From positions 1 to 37,048 of the forward strand of contig JAFTRI010000003.1 in assembly GCA_017462345.1 (NCBI GenBank): a DNA stretch of 37,048 bases, in the 5' to 3' direction. The translations under genes were made by a program, and so were the position numbers. This DNA comes from Muribaculaceae bacterium (GTDB taxonomy: Bacteria > Bacteroidota > Bacteroidia > Bacteroidales > Muribaculaceae). Below are positions 16,099 through 26,033 of this stretch, piece after piece (the stretch's first letter is position 1; each line of letters starts with the position of its first letter). The notes under the pieces were generated by a model. It saw only the letters and a program-made list of their open reading frames with translations, was not told the DNA's origin and ran no database searches.

Positions 16099-17823
16099 AT
16101 GAATATTAAACGAATAGAGAGGTTTTTTGTCGGCATTTTATTGATGAATGCCGTGGCTGATTCTTATGCAATTCAGTTTGAGACGATTTCTGCCGGCGAA
16201 AGTTTCAATAAGAGAACCGAAGGGGATTCGGCAACACTGTATACCATAACAGGAAATTGTGTCCTTGATGGCGATGTGACACTTGCTCCCGGGTCTATGT
16301 TGAAGTTTCAGGGTGGATCTATTACGGGAAGTGGCTCAATAACGGCAGAGCGTTTGATTGTAGATGCTATGCCGTATAAAATATTTGGAGACAGTGTGGC
16401 GATTAGTGGCTTTGGCAACGATGAAGTCTCGGCTCATTGGTGGGGTGCAACAGGAGATGGCGTTACCGATGATTCGTTTGCGGTGAATCGAGCCTTGCAG
16501 TGTGCCGGCACATCTTGGGTTGTCCTTGAGAATATGACATATAGGATTGATTCCACGATCCTTCTTGATAAGAGAGGACAGCGGTTGCGATGTCACGGAA
16601 TAATGACGTATTCGGGAAACGGAGCGGCTGTGGATTTACGGAATTCTTATCTTGAACTTGATATTAACGAATTAAGGCATTCGCAATGCTGGGAGTTCAG
16701 CCAGCATGACACTTTCGTGGGAAGTGGTGTGCGTTTCTCTTGGAATGTGTACAACGCCAATGTGGATGTAAATAAGATATGCTTTTTCGAACGGGGATTG
16801 GATTTGTCTCCTGTGCTGACTAATGACGCTACATATAGTGGTATCCAGTATTGTAAGATTTCATGGCAGTATATCGTCAGCCGGTATGGGATTTATATGG
16901 ATATGGTGTCAGGGGTAGGGGATAAGCTGACAGGGAACAGAATCTGGATTAACGAGAATCAGTTTAATGGTGGCAGACTGCTATGTGATTACGCAATATA
17001 TTCAACTGAGGTTGACGCGAGATACAATGACGTTGTAGGGCTGATAAATGGCAATGTGTTCAATTGTATTGGAATAGAAGGTGAGGGCGAGATAAAGACA
17101 ACGGCAATTACGTTACATAATGCGTGGCACAATAAGTTTAATGATATAAGGCTCTCGGAAGGTTATGTCCCTGTTGGAAATCAGTGGATAATATTAAGCA
17201 AGTGTGGATATAATGATTTCAGTTTTAAGAGCCAGATTCCATTTTCGTCGGTGTCGGCAGTTAACTGTAGCCATAATAAGATTGATGCGGCTATATGCGA
17301 TGATGGGTTGGGTTATTATACGGAGTTTGACAGGATGTATATATTGAACGGAAACCCAAAGTATAACCCGTTAAATGACTCGACCGGAGTGGATGGGGGT
17401 ACATTTAAGCTGGTTACCCGTGATTATGTCCCGTCGTCAGAGATAAATCGCATTTATCTTGGTGCGACAGAAGAATCTCCTGTCGGGAATAAGTCATTGA
17501 CGATAGGGTTTAATGAACTGTTCTATCTTCATGATTATAACGGTGATGAAAAGCAGATTGTAATGACTGATAAATGCTTTATTACCGTTAACGATAATAG
17601 CATACTCAATATAATAGTGGAAAACTCATTGGCTCATTCTTGGCTGAAACTGGAGTTGTTTTGCAATGTGTCTTCCGGCTCATCGATTGTTATAGTAAAT
17701 TCAGATAACACGACAATTACAATTACTGAGAGTGGAACTTATAGGGTTAGGCCGGTTGGTCCCTCAACGATTGGATTGTTCAAAATGACCGATACAAAAA
17801 GTGAATTTGTTGATGCAAAATGA
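16099..17823 (+). CDS. Secreted right-handed beta-helix protein (pectate-lyase-3-like)
   Basis: A 574-residue protein with a signal peptide (about residues 1-24, [16 protein letters not shown]). Residues 45-100 are short beta-repeats ([32 protein letters not shown]) of the type found in Bacteroidota beta-helix proteins, followed by [20 protein letters not shown] (115-134), the signature that opens pectate-lyase-3/phage-tailspike-like beta-helices. The rest is repeated short strands with Asn/Gly turns ([14 protein letters not shown] and similar). I see no set of catalytic residues I can name, so whether it cleaves or only binds a glycan is open. It is the first gene of a two-gene unit with the acyltransferase that follows, suggesting work on a surface or exported polysaccharide. 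Confidence 0.7.
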   Translation: MNIKRIERFFVGILLMNAVADSYAIQFETISAGESFNKRTEGDSATLYTITGNCVLDGDVTLAPGSMLKFQGGSITGSGSITAERLIVDAMPYKIFGDSVAISGFGNDEVSAHWWGATGDGVTDDSFAVNRALQCAGTSWVVLENMTYRIDSTILLDKRGQRLRCHGIMTYSGNGAAVDLRNSYLELDINELRHSQCWEFSQHDTFVGSGVRFSWNVYNANVDVNKICFFERGLDLSPVLTNDATYSGIQYCKISWQYIVSRYGIYMDMVSGVGDKLTGNRIWINENQFNGGRLLCDYAIYSTEVDARYNDVVGLINGNVFNCIGIEGEGEIKTTAITLHNAWHNKFNDIRLSEGYVPVGNQWIILSKCGYNDFSFKSQIPFSSVSAVNCSHNKIDAAICDDGLGYYTEFDRMYILNGNPKYNPLNDSTGVDGGTFKLVTRDYVPSSEINRIYLGATEESPVGNKSLTIGFNELFYLHDYNGDEKQIVMTDKCFITVNDNSILNIIVENSLAHSWLKLELFCNVSSGSSIVIVNSDNTTITITESGTYRVRPVGPSTIGLFKMTDTKSEFVDAK

Positions 17824-17824
17824 T

Positions 17825-18892
17825 ATGGTTATGGGAATTATGAGTAATGTATCTTATGAAAAACAGCGGTTGGATTATGTGGATATCGCAAAATTTATGG
17901 GTATCTCGTTGGTGATTTTCGGACACATGAAAATGCCCGATTATGTGCTGCAATGGATTTATGCCTTCCACATGCCGTTGTTTTTTGTGTTGTCGGGATA
18001 TACCTATCGAGTACAAAAGTTGAATAAAGAGTTTTTCGTAAAGAAAATCAAGACTATATATGTGCCTTTTTTGCTGTTTGCCCTCATTTTTTGCCAAGGA
18101 GAAATGAGCAATTGGGCATATATCGTTTACGGCAGTAGGAATACGTTAAGTATGGCCGGCACTTATACTGTGTTGTGGTTTTTACCCTGTTTCTTTGCTG
18201 CGGTGATAATATTCTCGTTTTTGATGAGTGCCTGCAATAAGTCGAAGCTAAAGGTGTGGTTAATCATGGCAGGAGTGGTGCTTCTGTTAGTGGGTGCAGT
18301 GGTATGTGACTATTGGCGAGGAACGCAGCCGATGCTAACAAAATATGGCTATCCGTTGAATGTTGACGTGGCATTAGTGGGCGCGGTGTTTATGGTTGTC
18401 GGGTATTATTCCCGGCAGATGATTGACTGGTTTAACACTCAAAAACAATGGTTGCCCTGGTTGCCGATAGTGATGGTTGTGGCTTCGTTTGTCGTGACAG
18501 GATTCACGGCGTATATGAATTTGCCCGAGTCGTTAAATCCGGTGTGCGCTCATGTGGAAATGTCGGTAGGCGCATATGGAGATTGGGGGCTATTCTTTGT
18601 GAATGCACTATTGATGTCGGCGGCATTGATAGGATTGTCGGTGTTGACTGATAAATGGTTGAAAAATAAGAAATTGCCGCTTTTTATTGGACAAAATTCG
18701 TTGACAATATTATGTATTCATGGCACAATCTTGTTGGCGGTGTCAAAGGTGTTGCCTAAAATCGGTTTAACCGGGGTGGACGATATGTCGTTGATAATTC
18801 AAGGGATAGTGTCGTATGTGATTGTAATAGTGGCATCGATTCCGGTAATAATTGCTATTAAACGCTATGTGCCTAATCTTGTGGGAAAATAG
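17825..18892 (+). CDS. Membrane O-acyltransferase (acyltransferase family 3)
   Basis: A 355-residue polytopic inner-membrane protein with about ten hydrophobic segments. RLDYVDIAKFMGISLVIFGH (15-34, with the conserved His34) and AFHMPLFFVLSGYTYRV are the two N-terminal family signatures, and SLTILCIHG near the C-terminus is the usual final-helix motif. It resembles the fucose-4-O-acetylase-like branch. The frame is open from a GTG at 17801 inside the beta-helix gene; the ATG at 17825, 1 nt after that gene's stop, is taken as the start, although ATG 17831 or 17840 would serve as well. Likely O-acetylates a glycan for which the upstream beta-helix protein is the exported partner. Confidence 0.8.
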   Translation: MVMGIMSNVSYEKQRLDYVDIAKFMGISLVIFGHMKMPDYVLQWIYAFHMPLFFVLSGYTYRVQKLNKEFFVKKIKTIYVPFLLFALIFCQGEMSNWAYIVYGSRNTLSMAGTYTVLWFLPCFFAAVIIFSFLMSACNKSKLKVWLIMAGVVLLLVGAVVCDYWRGTQPMLTKYGYPLNVDVALVGAVFMVVGYYSRQMIDWFNTQKQWLPWLPIVMVVASFVVTGFTAYMNLPESLNPVCAHVEMSVGAYGDWGLFFVNALLMSAALIGLSVLTDKWLKNKKLPLFIGQNSLTILCIHGTILLAVSKVLPKIGLTGVDDMSLIIQGIVSYVIVIVASIPVIIAIKRYVPNLVGK

Positions 18893-18966
18893 TGCCATGA
18901 GTTGCTCGTTGGAGGTCTTGTGTTTGAAAAACCGGAATAGCCAAGGAAAATATACGAAAATTTTGT

Positions 18967-18974
18967 TACATTTG
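18967..18974 (+). promoter_or_regulatory. -7 element for the mce-mmd operon
   Basis: TACATTTG fits TAnnTTTG and would give a leader of about 85 nt before the ATG at 19067. A -33 TTTG at correct spacing is not evident. Confidence 0.45.
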
Positions 18975-19066
18975 CATCGTAAAAGTGGGAAAGGGCTTGT
19001 TGCGGTCTTTTCTCTTTTGCGTGTTTAAAATAAGAAAATATTAACCATTCATTAAATTACACTATT

Positions 19067-19486
19067 ATGGATATTTCACATATCGAACATGTGGGTATAG
19101 CTGTCCCCAGTCTGGATGAGGCTATTCCTTTCTATGAAAAAATTCTTGGACTTAAATGTTTTGCCATTGAAGAGGTAGCTGACCAGAAAGTCCGTACCGC
19201 ATTTTTTAAGGTCGGACAGACCAAAATTGAACTTCTTGAAGGAACAAGCGAAGACAGTGCAATCTCCAAATTCATAGCCAACAATGGCGGTAGAGGAGGC
19301 ATTCAGCACATCGCATTTGCAATGGCTGATGGAGTAGCCAATGCTCTTGCCGAGGCAGAAGAAAAAGGTTGCCGCCTTATTGACAAGGCTCCCCGTAAAG
19401 GTGCTGAAGGTCTCAACATCGCATTCCTTCATCCGAAATCGACTTGCGGAACACTGATAGAACTCTGTGAAGATCCTAACAAGTAA
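19067..19486 (+). CDS. mce: Methylmalonyl-CoA epimerase
   Basis: A 139-residue VOC/glyoxalase-fold protein that interconverts (R)- and (S)-methylmalonyl-CoA, linking the mutase product to the decarboxylase. Two VOC modules are visible: HIEHVGIAVPSLDEAIPFYEKILG at the N-terminus and GIQHIAFAMADGVANALAEAEEKG in the second half. Metal ligands by family comparison are His8, His81 (IQHIAF) and Glu132 (TLIELCE), with Gln51 as the probable fourth. Length is normal. It opens the operon; mmdA follows 48 nt later. The methylmalonyl-CoA mutase genes are not in the window. Cytoplasmic; very well supported by sequence and context. Confidence 0.95.
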   Translation: MDISHIEHVGIAVPSLDEAIPFYEKILGLKCFAIEEVADQKVRTAFFKVGQTKIELLEGTSEDSAISKFIANNGGRGGIQHIAFAMADGVANALAEAEEKGCRLIDKAPRKGAEGLNIAFLHPKSTCGTLIELCEDPNK

Positions 19487-19534
19487 TAGCCGTAACACAA
19501 CTGATAATTACCATTAAAACAAATTTTTATAGTA

Positions 19535-21088
19535 ATGAGTACTCAGCTTGAAAAAGTACAGGAGCTTATTGCGTTACGTAATGAAGCTCGCTTGGGTGGT
19601 GGAGAAAAAGCCATTCAGAAACAACATGAAAAGGGCAAATACACTGCCCGTGAGCGCATCGCCCAATTGCTTGATGAAGGCTCTTTTGAAGAACTTGACA
19701 TGTTTGTGCGCCATCGTTGCACCAACTTCGGTCAGGAAAAGAAAAGTTATCTCGGTGACGGCGTCGTAACCGGTTACGGAACAATCGATGGACGTCTCGT
19801 ATATGTGTTTGCCCAGGATTTTACCGTTTTCGGAGGTTCGTTGTCTGAAACTATGGCATTGAAAATCTGTAAGGTAATGGATATGGCCATGAAGATGGGG
19901 GCACCGGTTATCGGTCTTAATGACTCGGGCGGTGCGCGTATTCAGGAAGGTATCAACGCCCTTGCAGGTTATGCCGAGATATTCCAGCGCAACATCATGG
20001 CATCGGGTGTCATACCCCAGATTTCAGGTATCCTCGGCCCCTGTGCCGGTGGTGCGGTATATTCTCCCGCATTGACTGACTTTACCATCATGACCAAGGG
20101 CATTTCATATATGTTCCTTACCGGTCCGAAAGTAGTGAAGACCGTGACAGGGGAAGATGTTACCCAGGATGCGCTTGGTGGAGCAGAGGTTCACTCGTCA
20201 AAGAGCGGTGTGGCACACTTTGCCGCTGAAGACGGGGAAGAAGCCCTGAAGATTATCCGTAAATTGTTCAGCTATATACCTCAGAACAATCTTGAAGAGC
20301 CGCCGTTGGTAGAATGTAATGACCCCATTGACCGTCTTGAAGACTCGCTCAATGACATTATCCCTGATTCTGCCAATCGCCCATACGATATGTATGAAGT
20401 CATAGGGGCTATCGTGGATAATGGTGAATTCCTTGAAATACAACGTGATTACGCCAAGAATATTATCGTTGGCTTTGCCCGTTTCAATGGACAGGCCGTC
20501 GGTGTCGTTGCCAACCAACCCAAATATCTTGCCGGTGTGCTTGACAGCAACGCTTCTCGCAAGGGCGCACGTTTCGTCCGTTTCTGCGACGCGTTCAATA
20601 TTCCTTTGGTAACCCTCGTGGATGTCCCGGGATTCCTTCCGGGAACGGGTCAGGAGTATAATGGCGTTATCCTTCATGGAGCCAAACTCCTTTATGCATA
20701 CGGTGAAGCTACCGTGCCCAAAGTAACGGTGACATTGCGTAAGAGCTATGGCGGCAGCCACATCGTGATGAGCTGCAAGCAGCTCCGTGGTGACATGAAC
20801 TATGCATGGCCTACTGCTGAAATTGCAGTTATGGGCGGTGCCGGTGCTGTTGAGGTTCTTTATGCCCGTGAGGCCAAGGAATCAGAAGATCCCGCAAAGG
20901 TACTTGCAGAGAAGGAAGCCGAATACAACAAGCTCTTCTGCAATCCCTACAATGCTGCAAAATATGGTTACATCGATGATGTCATCGAGCCGCGTAATAC
21001 CCGTTTCCGTGTTATCCGCGCACTCCAGCAGCTTGCAACCAAGAAAGTTACCAACCCTGCCAAGAAGCACGGTAATATACCCTTATAA
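19535..21088 (+). CDS. mmdA: Methylmalonyl-CoA decarboxylase alpha subunit / acyl-CoA carboxyltransferase
   Basis: A 517-residue carboxyltransferase of the MmdA/PccB family. It moves the carboxyl group of (S)-methylmalonyl-CoA to biotin on the small carrier subunit, leaving propionyl-CoA. Visible family stretches include [19 protein letters not shown] near residue 35, [30 protein letters not shown] near 75, the acyl-CoA-site loop [12 protein letters not shown] near 130, [16 protein letters not shown], and in the C-terminal half [18 protein letters not shown]. The set of neighbours (epimerase, membrane anchor, carrier, OadB) says decarboxylase and Na+ pump rather than propionyl-CoA carboxylase. 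Length is normal. Cytoplasmic part of a membrane complex. Confidence 0.95.
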   Translation: MSTQLEKVQELIALRNEARLGGGEKAIQKQHEKGKYTARERIAQLLDEGSFEELDMFVRHRCTNFGQEKKSYLGDGVVTGYGTIDGRLVYVFAQDFTVFGGSLSETMALKICKVMDMAMKMGAPVIGLNDSGGARIQEGINALAGYAEIFQRNIMASGVIPQISGILGPCAGGAVYSPALTDFTIMTKGISYMFLTGPKVVKTVTGEDVTQDALGGAEVHSSKSGVAHFAAEDGEEALKIIRKLFSYIPQNNLEEPPLVECNDPIDRLEDSLNDIIPDSANRPYDMYEVIGAIVDNGEFLEIQRDYAKNIIVGFARFNGQAVGVVANQPKYLAGVLDSNASRKGARFVRFCDAFNIPLVTLVDVPGFLPGTGQEYNGVILHGAKLLYAYGEATVPKVTVTLRKSYGGSHIVMSCKQLRGDMNYAWPTAEIAVMGGAGAVEVLYAREAKESEDPAKVLAEKEAEYNKLFCNPYNAAKYGYIDDVIEPRNTRFRVIRALQQLATKKVTNPAKKHGNIPL

Positions 21089-21105
21089 TAGACGTGGTTT
21101 CCGAT

Positions 21106-22014
21106 ATGAAAAAGAATATATTATTAGTGATCATTGCCGTTATTGTATGTGCGATGACCTCATATGCGCAAGGGCGTAAGGGATTGTACATAAATGAGGT
21201 GATGGTGCAGAATGACAGCAGTAGTGTAATCGATGACTACGGCTTGTACCATGCATGGGTCGAGTTGTTCAACTCTACTTATGCTCCGATGGACATATCA
21301 AGCGTGTTCCTGACAAATGATCCGGCACAACCGAAGAAATACCCTGTGCCGCTTGGTGACGTGAAGACCGAGATCCCTCCACGTCAGCATGTGATCTTTT
21401 GGGCTGACAATGAGCCTAACAAGGGGACATTCCACTTGAGCTTCAGGCTGGAGCCGGGGATAGACAATTGGCTCGGAATATATGATGCCGATGGTATAAC
21501 TCTGATTGATTCCGTTACAGTTCCCGCTTCTCTTGCCGCAAATTACACTTGGGCCCGAGAGACTGACGGTAAGTCGGGATGGGAAGTGCGCGATGGGAGT
21601 GATGCAAAGTATATCACACCGAGCAGTAACAATATCATTGTCGACACCAACAGTAAAGTCGATATGTTTGCAGAGAAGGACGCAAGCGGAGTGGTGATGA
21701 CACTTATGGCGATGGCTATCGTTTTCAGTGCGCTTCTTGTGTTGAGTATCTGTTTCTATATTATCAGCAAGATTGGAGAAAAGGTTTCCAAGGTCAACAA
21801 GATCAAGGCTCAGGGTATCGCTCCTGAAGAATTGCCCAAGGGTGAGAAAATCAACGATTCGGGCGAGGAAATTGCCGCTATCGTTATGGCTCTGCATGAA
21901 CATCTTGATGCCCATGACCAGGAAACTACCATACTCACAATCAACAAGGTGAAACGCGCTTATTCTCCGTGGAGCTCCAAAATCTACGGGTTGCGTGAAC
22001 TGCCTCGCCGTTAA
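21106..22014 (+). CDS. Lamin-tail-domain / OadG-like fusion, membrane subunit of the Na+-pumping decarboxylase
   Basis: A 302-residue protein with an unusual architecture. Residues 1-22 are a cleavable-looking signal peptide (MKKNILLVIIAVIVCAMTSYAQ). Residues about 26-175 look like a lamin-tail (LTD) beta-sandwich: LYINEVMVQND, WVELFNSTYAPMDISSVFLT, IPPRQHVIFWAD, then TPSSNN at the end. A single strong membrane helix follows (about 197-221), then a charged cytoplasmic tail (SKIGEKVSKVNKIKAQG) and a segment with AAIVMALHEHLD like the OadG/MmdD C-terminus. OadG-type subunits join the carboxyltransferase to the OadB pump; here the N-terminal domain would sit in the periplasm. A GTG at 21094 is possible, but the ATG at 21106 gives the normal signal peptide. 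Gap to mmdA 17 nt. Confidence 0.8.
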   Translation: MKKNILLVIIAVIVCAMTSYAQGRKGLYINEVMVQNDSSSVIDDYGLYHAWVELFNSTYAPMDISSVFLTNDPAQPKKYPVPLGDVKTEIPPRQHVIFWADNEPNKGTFHLSFRLEPGIDNWLGIYDADGITLIDSVTVPASLAANYTWARETDGKSGWEVRDGSDAKYITPSSNNIIVDTNSKVDMFAEKDASGVVMTLMAMAIVFSALLVLSICFYIISKIGEKVSKVNKIKAQGIAPEELPKGEKINDSGEEIAAIVMALHEHLDAHDQETTILTINKVKRAYSPWSSKIYGLRELPRR

Positions 22015-22048
22015 CTCATCTATAACTTAAAAACTTTACAGAAAAACA

Positions 22049-22483
22049 ATGAAAGAATATAAATACAAGATCAACGGCAATCTCTATAAGGTTGCTGTTG
22101 GGGACATCGACAATAACATCGCACAGGTGGAGGTTAACGGTACTCCTTATACTGTGGAACTCGAAAAGAAAGAAACTGTTACGGTTGTCAGCAAGCCTCG
22201 CCCCGCTGCTGCCCCGCGTACCGAATCGGGTGCTAAGGTCATTACCAAGCCCGCAGCAGCTTCTACAGGCGGTTATGCTGTGAAAGCACCTCTGCCCGGT
22301 GTTATCGTTTCAATCAGTGTTAAGGTCGGTGATACGGTAAAGGCTGCCGACACTGTAATCAGTCTTGAGGCTATGAAGATGGAGAATGCCATCCATGCCG
22401 GTCGTGACGGAAAGGTCGCTTCGATTAATGTGAATGCGGGCGACTCTGTCCTTGAAGGAAATGTATTAATCACTCTTGAATAA
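22049..22483 (+). CDS. mmdC: Biotin carboxyl carrier subunit of methylmalonyl-CoA decarboxylase
   Basis: A 144-residue carrier protein. A short N-terminal beta region ([20 protein letters not shown]) is followed by an Ala/Pro-rich flexible linker (about residues 47-75) and a biotinyl domain with EAMKMENA, where Lys110 would be biotinylated. The carboxybiotin swings between MmdA, where it is loaded, and the OadB-type membrane subunit, where decarboxylation drives Na+ export. Length and layout match MmdC/gamma carriers. It lies 34 nt after the LTD/OadG gene and 11 nt before the pump subunit. Cytoplasmic and attached to the complex. Confidence 0.93.
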   Translation: MKEYKYKINGNLYKVAVGDIDNNIAQVEVNGTPYTVELEKKETVTVVSKPRPAAAPRTESGAKVITKPAAASTGGYAVKAPLPGVIVSISVKVGDTVKAADTVISLEAMKMENAIHAGRDGKVASINVNAGDSVLEGNVLITLE

Positions 22484-22494
22484 ACATCGGAATT

Positions 22495-23661
22495 ATGAGT
22501 GAACAATCATTAAGTGAATTTATGGCGCAAAACCTTCAGACGTTCTGGAATCTGACAGGTTTTAACAATGCCACATGGGAGCATTTTGTCATGCTTGCCG
22601 TGGGAATGTTCTTCTTGTGGCTTGCCATCAAGAAGAATTTTGAACCGATGCTTCTTGTGCCGATAGGATTCGGTATTCTCATCGGAAACATCCCGTTTGA
22701 TGCCGAGGCGGGTCTTGAAATCGGTATCTATGAGGAAAATTCAGTGCTAAATATCCTCTACAACGGTGTGCGTGCCGGATGGTATCCTCCGCTGATCTTC
22801 CTTGGTATCGGTGCGATGACCGACTTTACTGCATTGATTGCCAATCCTAAGCTAATGCTTGTTGGTGCGGCAGCACAGTTCGGTATTTTTGGCGCCTATA
22901 TGGTCGCCCTTGCCCTCGGGTTTGCTCCTGATCAGGCAGGTGCCATCGCCATCATCGGTGGTGCCGACGGTCCTACGGCTATCTTCCTTTCATCCAAGCT
23001 CGCTCCCAACCTGATGGGTGCAATTGCTGTTTCGGCTTACTCCTACATGGCACTTGTGCCTGTAATCCAGCCACCTATCATGCGACTGCTTACCACCAAG
23101 AATGAGCGTCTTATCAAGATGAAACCGGCTCGTGCCGTGTCTCAGAACGAGAAGATTATATTCCCGATCGTAGGTCTGCTGCTCACATGCTTTGTTGTGC
23201 CTACGGCCCTTCCGTTGCTTGGTATGTTGTTCTTCGGTAACCTGTTGCGCGAGTGCGGTGTGACCACACGTCTTGCCAAGACGGCAAGTAATGCGTTGAC
23301 TGATATAGTAACGATACTTCTCGGTATGACGGTCGGTGCGTCCACTCAGGCATCTGAATTCCTTACGTCAGAGACAATCGGTATCTTTGCACTCGGATTT
23401 ATGGCATTCATTATAGCTTCGGCTTCAGGTGTGCTTTTTGTCAAGTTGTTCAACCTTGTGTTGCCAAAAGGCAAGAAACTCAATCCGCTTATCGGTAATG
23501 CCGGTGTGTCGGCTGTGCCGATGTCGGCACGTATCTCGAATAACCTCGGTCTTGAGTACGATCCGTCCAACTATCTGCTGATGCATGCAATGGGACCCAA
23601 CGTTGCGGGTGTTATCGGCTCGGCTGTTGCTGCAGGTGTGCTTCTCGCATTCCTCGCGTAA
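22495..23661 (+). CDS. mmdB: Na+-translocating decarboxylase beta subunit (OadB/MmdB family)
   Basis: A 388-residue integral membrane protein with about nine to eleven hydrophobic segments that decarboxylates carboxybiotin and pumps Na+ out. Family signatures: [38 protein letters not shown] (the conserved re-entrant region with the Na+-linked Asp), [16 protein letters not shown], and [13 protein letters not shown] near the C-terminus. It starts with a short soluble stretch before the first helix. It closes the operon; a strong terminator follows 27 nt later. Together with the preceding genes this gives energy conservation during propionate formation. Confidence 0.95.
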   Translation: MSEQSLSEFMAQNLQTFWNLTGFNNATWEHFVMLAVGMFFLWLAIKKNFEPMLLVPIGFGILIGNIPFDAEAGLEIGIYEENSVLNILYNGVRAGWYPPLIFLGIGAMTDFTALIANPKLMLVGAAAQFGIFGAYMVALALGFAPDQAGAIAIIGGADGPTAIFLSSKLAPNLMGAIAVSAYSYMALVPVIQPPIMRLLTTKNERLIKMKPARAVSQNEKIIFPIVGLLLTCFVVPTALPLLGMLFFGNLLRECGVTTRLAKTASNALTDIVTILLGMTVGASTQASEFLTSETIGIFALGFMAFIIASASGVLFVKLFNLVLPKGKKLNPLIGNAGVSAVPMSARISNNLGLEYDPSNYLLMHAMGPNVAGVIGSAVAAGVLLAFLA

Positions 23662-23687
23662 ATAGCTGAAGCTGTTTCAGATAAAGG

Positions 23688-23730
23688 ACCGGTGATTGTG
23701 CAGTAATGCACGGTCACCGGTTTTCTTCTT
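23688..23730 (+). terminator. Rho-independent terminator of the mce-mmd operon
   Basis: ACCGGTGA (23688-23695) pairs with TCACCGGT (23714-23721), with a second inner stem GTGCA/TGCAC inside, then TTTTCTTCTT. It lies 27 nt after the mmdB stop. Confidence 0.8.
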
Positions 23731-23841
23731 AATAATGGTTAACGTGGAAAACATTCTAATAATGCTTTGCGTTATTTAGGGAAACATGGGAGCTTACAGT
23801 GCAGCACTCCGGTATTATGTCTGATTCTTAACTATTGTTTC

Positions 23842-24189
23842 ATGATTACAAAGAAAGTCATAGACGAATTGTATAGAAAATATAGCAAACGGCCTTCCTG
23901 CACCGATGACCTTGACATCGGTGTACTGTTTGACAATGTGGCGGATGATCATGGAATAGAGATCGATGAGAAATCGTTGGTGATTAACAGTGTCGATGCA
24001 GGGTCATTGTTCCATAAGATAGAGCTGGAACGTATTCATGCGATTGTCAAGTTTGAGGAGGCGGTGGCCATTGTGCTGCGTGCTTCGATCCTTTTCCTGA
24101 ATATAGGCAATAACGGGGTGAATGTCCATGTAAAAGTAAATCCGCCGACGTTGTGGCAAAAGATACTATGGTGGTTCCGCCGTAATTGA
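23842..24189 (+). CDS. Small hypothetical protein upstream of aspS
   Basis: A 115-residue soluble protein that I do not recognise with confidence. It opens [20 protein letters not shown], has an acidic [24 protein letters not shown] middle, then a segment [16 protein letters not shown] that could be a helix, and ends with a tryptophan-rich basic tail [14 protein letters not shown]. The frame is open from a TTG at 23767, but the first ATG is 23842. It ends 80 nt before aspS, with aspS's own -7 element between them. The look of the sequence (even codon use, regular secondary-structure pattern) supports a real gene; function is unknown. Confidence 0.55.
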   Translation: MITKKVIDELYRKYSKRPSCTDDLDIGVLFDNVADDHGIEIDEKSLVINSVDAGSLFHKIELERIHAIVKFEEAVAIVLRASILFLNIGNNGVNVHVKVNPPTLWQKILWWFRRN

Positions 24190-24232
24190 GACATTGTGGG
24201 GCGAAAGGTGCGGGCTTTTCGGCGTTTTGTTG

Positions 24233-24240
24233 TATCTTTG
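24233..24240 (+). promoter_or_regulatory. -7 element for aspS
   Basis: TATCTTTG fits TAnnTTTG and lies 29 nt before the aspS ATG. The -33 position is not a clear match. Confidence 0.45.
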
Positions 24241-24269
24241 TCAGTCAGAAGAATAAAACAAATCGCGAT

Positions 24270-26033
24270 ATGTATAGAAGCAATACTTGCGGAGAACTCC
24301 GTCTCGCTGATGCCGGCAAAGAGGTTACGCTTGCCGGTTGGGTACAGCGAAGCCGTAAAATGGGCGGTATGACATTTGTCGACCTGCGTGACCGTTATGG
24401 TATAACCCAGGTGGTTTTTAACAATGAAGTGGATGCCGAACTGTGCGAGTCGGCCAATAAACTCGGTAGGGAATATGTGATTCAGGTTGTAGGCATGGTT
24501 GCCGAGCGATCGAGCAAGAACCCTCATCTTCCCACCGGTGATATAGAGATAATCGCCCGTCGTCTGACAGTGCTTAACCGTTCGGAGGTACCTCCGTTCA
24601 CTATCGAGGACGATACCGACGGTGGTGACGACCTGCGTATGAAATACCGTTATCTTGATCTGCGGCGCGGATGTGTGCGCAGTAATCTTGAATTGCGCCA
24701 CCGCATGACGATGGAGGTGCGCCGTTACCTTGACGGCAAAGGTTTCCTTGAGGTGGAGACTCCTATGCTTGTTGGCTCTACGCCTGAGGGTGCCCGCGAT
24801 TTTGTAGTGCCCTCACGCATGAACCCCGGACAGTTCTATGCTTTGCCTCAGTCCCCGCAGACATTGAAGCAGCTCCTCATGGTGTCGGGAATCGACCGGT
24901 ATTTCCAGATAGTCAAGTGCTTCCGTGATGAAGATCTGCGTGCCGACCGTCAACCTGAGTTTACCCAGATTGACTGTGAAATGAGTTATGTGGAGCAGGA
25001 TGATATAATTAACCTGTTTGAAGGAATGGCCAAGCATCTGTTCAAGGAATTGCGCGGGGTGGAACTCACTGAGCCGTTCATCCGCATGCCATGGGCTGAC
25101 GCAATGAAATATTATGGCAGTGATAAACCTGACTTGCGTTTCGGAATGCAGTTTGTCGAGTTGATGGATGTGATGCGGGGACACGGATTTTCCGTGTTTG
25201 ACAATGCAGCATACGTGGGCGGTATCTGTGCCGAGGGCGCTGCCGTCTATACACGCAAACAGCTTGACCAGCTGACGGAATTTGTCAAACGTCCTCAGAT
25301 AGGGGCGAAGGGCATGGTGTATGCCCGTGTTGAGGCTGACGGAAACGTGAAATCGAGCGTTGACAAGTTCTACACTCAGGAGACATTGCAGGAGATGAAA
25401 GGGAAATTCGGTGCAAAACCGGGGGATCTCATCCTGATTCTCAGCGGTGATGATGTAATGAAGACACGCAAGCAGTTGTGCGAGTTGCGTCTTGAAATGG
25501 GACGCCAGCTCGGATTGCGGGACAAGAATAAGTTTGCCTGCCTGTGGGTTGTGGATTTCCCCATGTTTGAGTGGAGTGAGGAGGAGAACCGCCTGATGGC
25601 GATGCATCATCCGTTTACCCATCCCAAAGATGAGGATATTCCGTTGCTCGATACTGATCCGGCAGCGGTGCGAGCCGATGCGTATGACATGGTGATCAAT
25701 GGCGTTGAAGTGGGAGGCGGTTCTATCCGTATTCATGACAGCGCATTACAGGCCAAGATGTTTGAAATTCTCGGATTTACTCCGGAGCGCGCACAGGAAC
25801 AATTCGGCTTCCTGATGAATGCGTTCAAGTATGGGGCTCCACCTCATGGCGGCCTTGCATACGGTCTTGACCGGTGGGTTTCTCTGTTTGCCGGTCTTGA
25901 CAGCATACGTGACTGTATCGCATTCCCCAAGAACAATAGTGGGCGTGACGTGATGCTCGATGCGCCGTCGGCTCTTGACGTGGCGCAGCTTGACGAACTC
26001 TCACTTGCTATAGTGTCCCCAACAGAGGATTGA
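24270..26033 (+). CDS. aspS: Aspartyl-tRNA synthetase
   Basis: A 587-residue class II synthetase of the bacterial type. Residues 1-105 form the OB-fold anticodon domain ([31 protein letters not shown]). The catalytic core shows motif 1 ([20 protein letters not shown]), motif 2 ([25 protein letters not shown]) and motif 3 ([10 protein letters not shown]), with the GAD insertion domain (about 285-420) between motifs 2 and 3. It charges tRNA-Asp in the cytoplasm. The frame extends upstream to 24186, but the ATG at 24270 gives [10 protein letters not shown], the normal start. Its stop overlaps the Nif3-family ATG by one base (TGATG), so the two are coupled. Confidence 0.97.
   Translation: MYRSNTCGELRLADAGKEVTLAGWVQRSRKMGGMTFVDLRDRYGITQVVFNNEVDAELCESANKLGREYVIQVVGMVAERSSKNPHLPTGDIEIIARRLTVLNRSEVPPFTIEDDTDGGDDLRMKYRYLDLRRGCVRSNLELRHRMTMEVRRYLDGKGFLEVETPMLVGSTPEGARDFVVPSRMNPGQFYALPQSPQTLKQLLMVSGIDRYFQIVKCFRDEDLRADRQPEFTQIDCEMSYVEQDDIINLFEGMAKHLFKELRGVELTEPFIRMPWADAMKYYGSDKPDLRFGMQFVELMDVMRGHGFSVFDNAAYVGGICAEGAAVYTRKQLDQLTEFVKRPQIGAKGMVYARVEADGNVKSSVDKFYTQETLQEMKGKFGAKPGDLILILSGDDVMKTRKQLCELRLEMGRQLGLRDKNKFACLWVVDFPMFEWSEEENRLMAMHHPFTHPKDEDIPLLDTDPAAVRADAYDMVINGVEVGGGSIRIHDSALQAKMFEILGFTPERAQEQFGFLMNAFKYGAPPHGGLAYGLDRWVSLFAGLDSIRDCIAFPKNNSGRDVMLDAPSALDVAQLDELSLAIVSPTED

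Noticed and set aside
15774-16136. A 121-codon open extension upstream of dnaK
   Set aside because: It has no Hsp70 similarity, overlaps the divergent beta-helix gene and lies upstream of the exact DnaK N-terminus at 15773.
20198-20761. A 187-codon open frame antisense to mmdA
   Set aside because: Shadow of a strongly coding gene; no start signal or domain is visible.
24813-25736. A 307-codon open frame antisense to aspS
   Set aside because: It lies wholly inside a highly conserved synthetase gene; His- and Leu-rich composition is that of a mirror frame.
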